In this document: one piece after another, positions 20,153 to 28,312 of the stretch | How positions within the stretch are numbered: position 1 is the first letter of the stretch | Layout: the number at the start of each line of letters is the position of its first letter | NCBI GenBank assembly: GCA_029215795.1 | Contig: JARDYH010000002.1 | Span: forward strand, 366,198,973 to 366,262,972 | Source: Anniella stebbinsi | Lineage: Eukaryota > Chordata > Lepidosauria > Squamata > Anniellidae | Reading direction: 5' to 3' | DNA length: 64,000 nucleotides | The notes under the pieces: generated by a model | Told to the model about the DNA's origin: nothing | Database searches by the model: none | What the model saw: only the letters and a program-made list of their open reading frames with translations | Position numbers and translations under genes: made by a program

Positions 20153-20262
20153 GCATGGAGTGAAGAAGGAAGTGACGAGGCAGATGTTTTCCTCCCTCTT
20201 TCATAACACTAGAAGGTAACGGGATCATCCCACGAAGCTGAATGGTGGGAGATTCAGGACAG
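20153..20262 (+). repeat. CR1/L3-like LINE fragment
   Basis: GATGTTTTCCTCCCTCTTTC...ATAACACTAGAAGG and CGAAGCTGAATGGTGGGAGA parallel the sequence after 3690. It is a short 5'-truncated remnant. Confidence 0.5.
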
Positions 20263-20369
20263 ATAAAAACAAATGCCACAAGAGATGCACAATTACATAA
20301 AAATCTAACAACAACCACAAAAACAATAGAATAAAAACAAAAACAAAACATTATTTGAAACAGGCCCAA

Positions 20370-20795
20370 AGCATTTTAGAAGACAAAGGTGTGGCAAACC
20401 AGTACTTGTTTCATGGCCCCTCCAAAACCCAACAGGATGGAGCCAACCCGACCTCCATCGGCAGGGAGTTCCACAGTCAGGGTGCTGCTACAAAAAAGGC
20501 CCTGCCTTGTGTCCCCAACCCAGCTAGCTTCTCTTGGTAGTGCGACATACTGGTCTCTAAAGGGCCACTGCATTTCGCCTAGCTCTAATTTCTAAATGTT
20601 TTTCCATGGCAATTCCATGTCGAGTACGTTAAAGTAGTCTATGTGAGAGGCAAGCAAGGCATGGATCACTGTGACCAGATTCACCTTCCCTAGGAAGGGG
20701 TGCAAATGGACAACGTTGAGCACAGGTGCTCCTGGCCCTCCAAGAGCAAAGCTGGGTCCAAGACTACCCCAAACTGCAATTCCATCTAGAACCAA
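20370..20795 (-). pseudogene. L2 LINE ORF2 C-terminal remnant, antisense
   Basis: On the minus strand the words LVTVIHALLASHIDYFNVL match the conserved C-terminal part of L2 ORF2. The homologous part of the copy at 52755-54045 reads VVHALVTSK. A GGGAGTTCCACAGTCAGGGT block closer to the 3' end also belongs to L2. Frames are broken throughout. Confidence 0.65.
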
Positions 20796-20815
20796 CAGAG
20801 TAACTGGCTGAATTC

Positions 20816-22156
20816 AGATGACACAATAAGCAACTGGGGGGGGGGGGGACAATCGTCAGTTGTATTGACTATCGTGTTGTCCGAATGCTGCCATATATCG
20901 GATGTCAGGTGCTTCATAGAAAATTCACTAGGCTGGCCTAGTGAATTGTGAGTTGAAGGCTTGGCAATTGTTGTGAGAAAGTCTGTCTCTGTTCTGTGCT
21001 TATCTGTGGCTGCTAGCCGAGGCATTGAGTTTCTTGAGAACGAATGTATGTTTACAAAAGGTGGGGGAGATCTTGCAAGCTGTCTCTCACATAGTGTCGT
21101 CATCAAGAGGAGGTTGAACTGTGCCACCTTGTTGGCACTTGAGTTTGGATTACAGGCCTGAAGTCCTGTCTGTCAAAGTGGCTTGGAATTAGCCAGCCTC
21201 CATCCTATATAGTGGAATGAGCAAAGGGGAAGCCTTTTGCTAGGAACCATCTGTTTGACTGTTCTACGCTTGCCATGAAACTCGTGTTTGGGATTCTATC
21301 TGGTTTGGAGATGTTGCATGCACTCTGTACATGTACTGTTGCTATTTGGACTCGGAATTTTTAAGAACTATGCCATGAAAAGTGCTCTGAGGCTTTTCAT
21401 AGATTTAGACTTGCAGATTACTGTTCTGGATTTGTGTTCTATAGCCTGTTTTTCCCTGTATGGAGCCAAAGTACGGGCACAGGGAAGCCCCGAGGCTGAC
21501 CGTTGCTGTTCTGGAATTGTGTGCGTGTGTGACCTGCGAGAGAGCCTCCTCTCAGAGCCTTTTGTTACAGGCAGAGGGGTTCCTAGGTCGAAGAGGTTCG
21601 TCCCCTGACATCTTGCTTACGTGATCAGCTCAGTGTTCCTGGCAGGCTGAGTCTGGTTTGGTACAAGATGGATCTGTGTACTGTCAGACTTCATGCACAT
21701 CTGTGCTGGGGTTTCTCCTTTGAGTTTTGCTTGTGTTCCTGATGAGTCAGTGAGTGTGGCCACTGCTGACTGTTTCGCATGGGACAGGGACTAACTCTAA
21801 ATGTCTCCCCCTGAGTGATTGCTGTTTGCATTAAGCCGTTGTACTTGAAAGCTATCTGGTCCATCTTCATCTTCAAGTGTGTGTATGCAGAAATGAAACC
21901 GTTATGCTTGAATTCTGTGTGATTTCACAATAAAAGAAGTCTCACCATTTTGGAGTGTGTCAGTTTGCCTAAAGTTCGTGAGCAGAAGCCTGGGGGTGGG
22001 CTTGCATCACGACACCATAGTCAACTCAGCGCTGATCCTAATCCACACCACAGTTGATTATTTATTACCATGTTGTGTGGGGAGTGTCCCCTAGATGAAC
22101 AACTGTAAAGTTGATTATTACCCTATCACTGACTATCGTGTTGTCCGAATTCAGCC
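20816..22156. mobile_element. MITE, 'GGCTGAATTCGGAC' family, split by a solo LTR
   Basis: The ends GGCTGAATTCAGATGACACA and the inverse of TGGCTGAATTCGGACAACAC flank about 220 bp of MITE sequence, into which an LTR (20896-22014) has inserted. A second, uninterrupted copy at 43395-43621 in the opposite orientation shows the undisturbed structure. No convincing target duplication is visible around the MITE itself. Confidence 0.75.
20896..22014 (+). mobile_element. Solo LTR (about 1.1 kb) inserted in a MITE
   Basis: A 5-bp duplication CCATA (20891-20895, 22015-22019) flanks it, and the intact MITE copy at 43395 shows the empty site. The ends read TATCG... and ...CGACA, close to the TGTCG/CGACA short inverted ends of an LTR with one substitution. 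CCTATATAG near 21210 could serve as a TATA box and AATAAA at about 21931 as a poly(A) signal. No gag, pol or env sequence is present, so I read it as a solo LTR left by recombination. Retrovirus versus Gypsy origin cannot be decided. Confidence 0.65.
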
Positions 22157-22236
22157 ACTGTCTTGTCTGGATTGAGCCTCAATTTACTGATGGACATCCA
22201 ATCCATCACTGTATCCAGGCACCAATTCAGGACTTC
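22157..22236 (-). pseudogene. L2 LINE ORF2 remnant, antisense, part 1
   Basis: GATTGAGCCTCAATTTACTG and the following bases are the antisense of the L2 N-K-L-x-L-N-P region. The L2 copy is cut at 22237 by an antisense CR1 fragment and continues at 22728. Confidence 0.5.
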
Positions 22237-22727
22237 CACAGCTAGTAGAGTTGGAAGGGGCCTGTAAGGCCATCCAGTCCAACCCCCACCTGCTCAATGC
22301 AGGAATACCTGACTGGTGGCTGTCCAGCTGCCTCTTGAATGTCTCTAGTGTGGGAGAGCCCACCACCTCCCTAGGTCATTGGTTCCATTGTTGTACTGCT
22401 CTAACAGTCAGGAAGTTTTTCCTGATGTCCAGACGGAATCTGGCTTCCTGGAACTTGAGCCTATTATTCTGAGTCCTGAACTCTGGGATGATCGAGAAGA
22501 GATCCTGGCCCTCCTCTGTGTAACAAACTTTCAAGTATTTGAAGAGTGCTATCATGTCTCCCATCCACCTTCTCTTCTCCAGGCTAAACATGCCTAATTC
22601 TTTCAATCTCTTCTCATAGGGCATTGTTTCTAGGCCCCTGATCACCCTCGCTGCTTTCCTCTGAACCCCCTCCAGCTTGTCTGCATCCTTCTTGAAGTGT
22701 GGTGCTCAAAACTGGACACCTTGGCAG
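22237..22727 (-). pseudogene. CR1 ORF2 C-terminal fragment and 3' end, antisense
   Basis: The minus strand encodes [38 protein letters not shown] and [12 protein letters not shown], the usual C-terminus of CR1 ORF2. The 3' end lies at the low-coordinate side (AGTAGAGTTGGAAGGGGCC). It lies within an antisense L2. Confidence 0.85.
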
Positions 22728-22730
22728 TAG

Positions 22731-22813
<83 letters not shown>

Positions 22814-23160
22814 TGATATCATCAGCATAGTGGTGAGACCCAGCCCCAGAACTCCAGATGACGTCACCCAGTGGCTTCGTGTAGATGTGCCCCCAAGTCT
22901 CATACCAGCCAGACACCCCAGAAAGATCGCATGGCCAATGGCTGCAAAGATTGCCTGGTTGCCCATGCCACTGAGGGTTCCAGTAGAACCTACAGGGATG
23001 TTCTCCCCTGTCCAGTTCCTGCCATAGGACATCCACCAAGGCAATCAAAGCTGTTTGTGTTGCAAAACCCAGCCTGAACCCAGATGGGAATGGATCTAAG
23101 CAATCAGCTTTGTCCAGGGTCCACTCCGCTTGATGCCGGTTGTGACAGGTAGGCACAGGG
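22728..23160 (-). pseudogene. L2 LINE reverse-transcriptase remnant, antisense, part 2
   Basis: On the minus strand, GFRLGFATQTALIALVDVLW, YTKPLGDVIWSSG and HHYADDINL match L2 reverse-transcriptase motifs, including the catalytic YADD. The frame runs through a CA/GA microsatellite and is broken. The copy is continuous with 22157-22236 across the CR1 insertion. Confidence 0.75.
22735..22812. repeat. (CA)n(GA)n compound microsatellite
   Basis: About 16 CA units are followed by about 21 GA units. It lies within L2 sequence just after the YADD-coding region on the minus strand. Confidence 0.95.
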
Positions 23161-23826
23161 CTGCTATGGCCGCTTCTGCAGGTGCCTGTCAGGCTGCATT
23201 GCCACCATTTGCTGCAAGATTGACAACTGGCTGGCAGTTCTGTACAGAGGTTGGGGGCAAAAACGATGCTTTGTAAATTGCAGGGGAACAGATTTCATAG
23301 CTTTGCCTGCAGAATTTCCTCGGCTCAGTCCCTGGTGGCTCCAGTTAAAAGGTCTTAGAGAGAAGGAATGGTAAAAGCCAATGAACACCCTACTGCTGCT
23401 AGTGGACAATATTGGATATTGGCCTAGAAGAACCAGTCTCAGACAGCTTCACAGGTTCATCTTGACATCTTTTCTGCAAAGGGAAGAGTCTCCTTCATTC
23501 CCCAGAGCTCTGACCTCAAATTCAGGAGGAGAGGGATGGGGGAGATCACTGTGATTCTGCTGTGGATGCAATTATTTAAGATTTCAGAGATATTCCATGG
23601 CAGGAGCCTGACTAGAGAGGGGGTCTGAGGTAGAGACTCCTGCCTTGGGAGGTGGCTGTGGGGCAGCAGAGTAACAAATACTTGGCATCCATTCACCAGG
23701 AGTCTGTGTGTGCCATCATCTCTGAGTATGGAATGACTGGCATGGAGTTTAAAGACAGAGAAGGAAATGCATTGTGTCTCCCACAGCCCCACTTAAGAGC
23801 CGATGCACAAGGTTGTGTCTTTATCC
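23161..23826. other. No gene or repeat recognised
   Basis: Only short frames without recognisable domains. It may include eroded L2 sequence next to the remnants on either side. Confidence 0.35.
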
Positions 23827-23882
23827 TATGAAGCCCTAAACAAGTTGGGAACAGGGTACCTAGCAGACCGCCTTCCCTTATA
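23827..23882 (+). repeat. L2 LINE fragment, sense
   Basis: TATGAAGCCCTAAACAAGTT...GGTACCTAGCAGACCGCCT corresponds to the YKA-x-H-G-x-G-Y-L-x-D-R-L region of L2 ORF2. Confidence 0.55.
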
Positions 23883-24312
23883 TATTCATTTATTTATTTA
23901 TTGCATTTCTATACTGCCCAATAGCTGAAGCTCTCTGGGCAGTTTACAAAAATCAAAACCATAAAAACCATTCAAAATATAAAACAAACAACGATGTAAA
24001 AATACAATATATGAACACAAGCAGGATAAAACCAAGCAGCAATGCAAAAATTAATACCAATTTAAAATACAGATTTTAAACAGCCAAGTTAAAAATTAAA
24101 CTGATCAACTGTTAAACTGTTAAACTACTGAGAAAACAAAAAGGTCTTCACCCGCCGTCTAAAGGAGTATAACGTAGGTGCCAGGCGAACCTCTCTAGGG
24201 AGCTCATTCCACAGCTGGGGTGCCACAGCAGAGAAGGCCCTCCTCCTGGTAGCCACCTGCCTCACTTCCTTTGGCAGGGGCTCACGGAGAAGGACCCCTG
24301 AGGATGAACTTA
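23883..24312 (-). repeat. L2 LINE 3' end, antisense, part 1
   Basis: It starts with the antisense L2 tail (TTTATTTATTGCATTTCTAT...GCCCAATAGCTGAAGC) and runs to GAGAAGGACCCCTGAGGATG. MITE copy F interrupts it at 24313, and the L2 resumes at 25251. Confidence 0.75.
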
Positions 24313-24485
24313 GGATGCCTCTACAAGAGAGGTTTAATGCTCTTTGAAGTCTCATTAAAAAATTTACCTCTACACCAGCGGAGCACAAATGGGGCGTAGA
24401 GGCGCGTTATCTCCCCAATTGTGCGCATTATCGAATGCGCGTTAAATAGCAAGGTTTTTTTGCTCCGTCCATTAAAGCGCATTTT

Positions 24486-24675
24486 GATGGGAAGCTGCTG
24501 CCGCCGCCGCCGCTCCTCACGAGTCACGGCGGGCTCGAGCTGCCGAACTGTCCCTTCCGCTCGCCGGAGCAGCATGAGGAGGGGGCTGCTGCTCCGGCGA
24601 GCGGAAGGGACAGTTCGGCAGCTCGAGCCCGCCGCGACTCGCGAGGAGTGGCGGCGGCGGCAGCAGCTTCCCATC
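24486..24675. repeat. GC-rich inverted repeat, 89-bp arms
   Basis: Arms at 24486-24574 and 24587-24675 are near-perfect reverse complements with a 12-bp loop. They contain GCTGCTGCCGCCGCCGCC, CGGGCTCGAGCTGCCGAACT and TCCGCTCGCCGGAGCAG. It resembles captured CpG-island sequence duplicated head to head. Frames across it are by-products. Confidence 0.93.
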
Positions 24676-24872
24676 CCCTCTTGAGTGGTATTGCCATTTG
24701 CATCTCCTCCTCCACTGCCTCAGCCCCCAGTCGCCAGCCAGTTTCCCTCCAGTCATGAAAGCAGCCACATTTCCAAGGCAGCCAAAGGTGCCTGGCAGCG
24801 TCCAGTAGCTCTCACGCATCCCTCTCTCTCCACTGTCCTCCGGCTCCTGCTGAGGGGATCAGGCTGTCAAAA

Positions 24873-24975
24873 GGTGCTTGCGGGGAAGGAGTCGCAGGCG
24901 GGCGGGCAGGCGCCCAGAGACGAAGCAGCCGCGCCCGCCCGCCCACCTGCGACTCCTTCCCCGCAAGAGGGGCAC
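24873..24975. repeat. Second GC-rich inverted repeat, about 41-44-bp arms
   Basis: TGCGGGGAAGGAGTCGCAGG on the left is matched by CCTGCGACTCCTTCCCCGCA on the right, around a loop of about 18 bp, with a small indel in the outer arm. It lies in the same MITE insert as the 89-bp inverted repeat. Confidence 0.92.
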
Positions 24976-25250
24976 CTCCTGCTCGGCACCCGTGGCGGGG
25001 GGCCCGGCGGGAGGAGGAGGAGGAAGAAGAGGGGGTAAAAGAAGGCGAGGAGGAGGAGGAGGAGCGTTCGCCTGCTGCCCACAGCCTACCAGCCAGCCAG
25101 CTGGGGAGCGGCGGGGAGGGAAGGGGAGGGGAGGGAAGCGCCTTTTGTCGCCGCCTCTCGTGCAGAGGTATTAGGCGTAAAGGCGCTTCAGCGATAGTGT
25201 GCATAATCTCCTAACCGGGCGCAAAACAAATCCTTGTGGAGGGGACCTTA

Positions 25251-25395
25251 GTGTCTAGGCAGGTACATATGGGAGGAGGCATTCCTTCAGATAACCTGGT
25301 CACAAGCCGTTTAGGGCTTTGAACATTAATACCAGCACTTTGAATCGGGCCCAAACAATTTTTAAGATCTTCAGAAGAGGTCTTGCTGGCCATTC
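25251..25395 (-). pseudogene. L2 LINE, antisense, part 2
   Basis: It continues the L2 cut by MITE copy F. The minus strand reads FKVLVLMFKALNGL, a conserved L2 ORF2 block. Joining 24312 to 25251 gives continuous antisense L2. Confidence 0.7.
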
Positions 25396-25590
25396 CGAAA
25401 TGAATGGAATGTTGCCATGAAGAACCTCAATGGCAGGGCCCTCTCTGTAGCGGCACCCAACATCTGGAAAACGCTCTGTGAAGTTCGGGAGGTGGAAAAC
25501 GTAACATCCTTTAAATGCCTCCTGAAGACACATCTTTTCACACAAGCTTTCCCTGGCTGTCCTGCTGCTGGGTTTATTTTGTTTTTCTAT

Positions 25591-25631
<41 letters not shown>

Positions 25632-25720
25632 TTTATATGTTTTGATTGCTGTATTTGATGGTTTTAATTGTGAACTGCCCAGATTGCCTTGGCTACTGGG
25701 CCGAATAAAGATGTAATAAG
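25396..25720 (+). repeat. L2 LINE 3' end, sense, with TA run
   Basis: GGAAAACGCTCTGTGAAGTT...CTCCTGAAGACACATC leads to the tail GTGAACTGCCCAGATTGCCT...GGGCCGAATAAAGATG. A (TA)n run lies at 25592-25629. It abuts the antisense L2 head to head. Confidence 0.7.
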
Positions 25721-26759
25721 CAAACATCCCCAGAAGGCTTCCTCTGTTCCTCCCACTGCCTTAAAAAGAAATGAGTCATCAGAGGTGCTTTGACGGTCGG
25801 TTTCCACCCTCTTTCTACCTTGGGTTTTTCTCTCCCCAAATCTGCCAAGAAGCAGAGGTCAGCTCTCCTTGAGCAAAACTGTGCTGCGGGGTGTGTGTGG
25901 GGGGGTGATCAGGTTGCCTGCCCTTGCCAGAGCCCTCTGCTGCCTCCCCAGCTCCCTCCCCACACGGGGGGGGGGGGGTTGTCTATCAATAGCTCAAGTT
26001 CTCTGTGTCTTGCCCGGAGTGGAGCTGCGAAGAACCCGAGCTGCCTTCAGCCAAGCCAGTGGCGTCCTTCAGAGAAACAAACTAGGCCAAGATTACATGT
26101 CGGACAATGGAGCCGCGTGGGCTTCCTGGCTTATCTCTGAAGCGCAAGGGTGAGCTGGACAAAGGGACGGGAAGGGAAAGGCACCAGCGGAGTGATGATA
26201 GGTAGCCTGCCCTTCTGCCATCCGTCAATGCCTGCAGCCGGCCAGGAGATGCAAAACAGGAAGAGATAAGTGTTATCCTTCAAATGCATCACTTGAAGGG
26301 CATTCATGGATCCAAACAGCCACGCAGGTCCTGAACACACGTACTTGGAAGTAAGAAGGCCCATTGTTTTCAGTGGGCCACAGAGTGCAATGCAGGTGGG
26401 TTCAGAGGAGGAAGCTAGAGCACAGGCCTACAAAGGAAAGAAATGAGTGGTCAACCAGGGACCTTCAATGAACGCGCACTAGGGCAGCCCTGCGTCTGGT
26501 TGGGGGCTGTCAGGGCTTGCCAGAACAGCTGAAGGTGTGTGTGTGGGGGGGGGGGGCAATAGCCTGCTGCCCTCCCCAAACAATCTGGATTTTCTGCTCA
26601 AGATGATTTCTTGGCATGAGTGTTTTGATGATCATGCACCGTAACCCTCGTGAACTCACTTAAAAAAAGAAGTTTAAGACTTGGAGGGGGGAGGTCTCCT
26701 GAACATCAGGTCCTTGCCCCTGTCAATAGAGCATGCCCAGGGTGTGGCAGAGAGCTCCA

Positions 26760-26792
<33 letters not shown>

Positions 26793-27096
26793 TTTTTGAG
26801 CTGCTGTTTCTCAGGGGCAGAGCTTGGGGAGAATTCATCCGAGCCAGAGGTGCCGAGGATTTGGGAACGCTCCATCCAGACCATCCGGCGGAGTGCTGAT
26901 CCTGCAGGAGCCCATTTCCTTCTCCTTCAGCTCCCTCGTGTGTTTTTTCTGGGGGGGGGGGGACAGGGGCAGATGGGAGGTTGGGAGGCTTCCAGCAACC
27001 TCCTTCCCAAGTGCAACCAGATGTTAAGCTCTTGCCCTGGCATCTGCCCACCTTCCTCCCTTCTTGACGTTGTCTCTTCCACCCCACCTACCCTTT
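25721..27096. other. No gene recognised; short homopolymer and CA/CT runs
   Basis: Contains G-runs at 25967-25978 and 26543-26555, a CT run then a CA run at 26758-26791, and a G-run near 26951-26962. A short piece near 26348-26395 resembles the 'CAATCCTATGCATG' element. No domain-bearing frame is present. Confidence 0.4.
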
Positions 27097-27182
27097 TAAT
27101 TACTTATTTATTGCATTTCTCTGCCACCGAATAGCCAAAGCCCCCTGGGTGGTTCACAACAATGAACAGTGTGTAGCTTACA
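27097..27182 (-). repeat. L2 LINE tail, antisense
   Basis: TTACTTATTTATTGCATTTC...CGAATAGCCAAAGCCCCCTG is the antisense L2 3' tail; the family wording is as at 23890-23945. Confidence 0.6.
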
Positions 27183-27239
27183 AATGTAAGGTCTTTAAGG
27201 GCAGGGACCTGATTAGGTAGCCCAGCTTCCATCCACTTA

Positions 27240-27333
27240 GTGCCCCCCAGATGTGTTGGACTCCATGGACATGCTGGCTGGGAATGATGGGGGTTGCAGT
27301 CCGAACCTCTGGAGGGCACAAGGCTGGGGAAGG
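27240..27333. mobile_element. Palindromic MITE, 'CCAGATGTGTTGGA' family
   Basis: GCCCCCCAGATGTGTTGGAC on the left pairs with GTCCGAACCTCTGGAGGGC on the right, around CATGCTGGCTGGGAATGATG. It is under 100 bp and fold-back. Confidence 0.7.
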
Positions 27334-28304
27334 CCGATGTAGCCTATGTGCAGCACATGCATTGATGTGGCACAGAACCCCCCCCCCCCTTCTACACTCT
27401 TCCAGACTGTCAAGGCCCCACGTGCAGAAGCTGCCTGTGGTGAGGCATGTGAGTTTCCACATGTAGTCTTGGTGAGATGGAGAGAAGTTTGGCTAGCATC
27501 ACAATTAGCCATGAAGGGCTTTGGAGGGGGCGCACTGTGGCGGGCAGTTCGTGGAAATAAAGAGAAGGGGCGGGGGAGGGGGGGAGAGAAGCCAAAAGGA
27601 AGGAAGGGCAACATGTTCCTAAGCACATGTGCCCATTCATGCTTTGCTCCCCAGGTGCAGGTTCCACAACATGCAGAAGTGGCCACAGCAGCCTTGAGCC
27701 TGCCTGTCACAACTCGTATCAAGCGCACTGAACCCCGGCTGCCATCCATTCTGGCACATGCGGGGGGGGGGGTTGTTGGGTCAGAGTGGTCACTTCCGTA
27801 GTGCAGGCTCTCATCAGCACAGTCTCCATAGCAACGCCCCCAAAGAGTCTGCAGTGTTGATCCCTTATTGGCAAACCACGTCTAGCAGTTTTCTTCTCTG
27901 CCCAGGAGCAGAGGCCTTCTGTAAAGCTCGTGGGCCTCAATGGCCCATTCACGGCCAAGACATCCCAAAATACTTCGCATGGCAGCAGGGATAAGCTCAC
28001 ACACACACACACATATAGAGAGAGTTGCTGGGAAAATCCAACCCTTCTCGAGCTACTGTGAGGACTGTAGCTAAGCTCAGAGGCAATAGGGGAACTGAGG
28101 GGGGGGGGCAGAGTATCGGATGACGACAGCAGCCCTGCTCAACAAAATGTCCCAGAGCCTGGACCCTGCAGAGCCCCGGTTTCCCTACATCACTGGGCAC
28201 ACCTAGAAAGGCCAGGCAGCCCTCCGCTGCTCCTGGGCCTCCAGGGTCCCCGCTTCAGTAAGAAGCAAGCAGCATCCCTGGCGAAACCTTGGGGCCGATT
28301 ATGA
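27334..28304. other. No gene or repeat recognised
   Basis: Overlapping frames on both strands without recognisable domains. A G-run lies at 27762-27771 and a short CA run at 27999-28012. Confidence 0.4.
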
Positions 28305-28312
28305 CTAGAGGC

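Larger units (their letters stand above)
24313..25247 (+). mobile_element. PIF/Harbinger-like MITE, copy F, with foreign GC-rich centre
   Basis: The ends GGATGCCTCTACAAG and CTTGTGGAGGGGACC are flanked by TTA on both sides (24310-24312, 25248-25250), again within CTTAG. The outer parts (24313-24485 and 25148-25247) align with copy E. The middle of about 75 bp found in other copies is replaced by about 660 bp of unrelated GC-rich sequence with two inverted repeats. A single TTA duplication around the whole unit suggests the insert moved as part of the element, or was acquired later without its own trace. Confidence 0.82.

Noticed and set aside
22830..23027. Plus-strand frames over 22.8-23.1 kb
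   Set aside because: They are antisense to L2 reverse-transcriptase sequence with a YADD motif on the minus strand.
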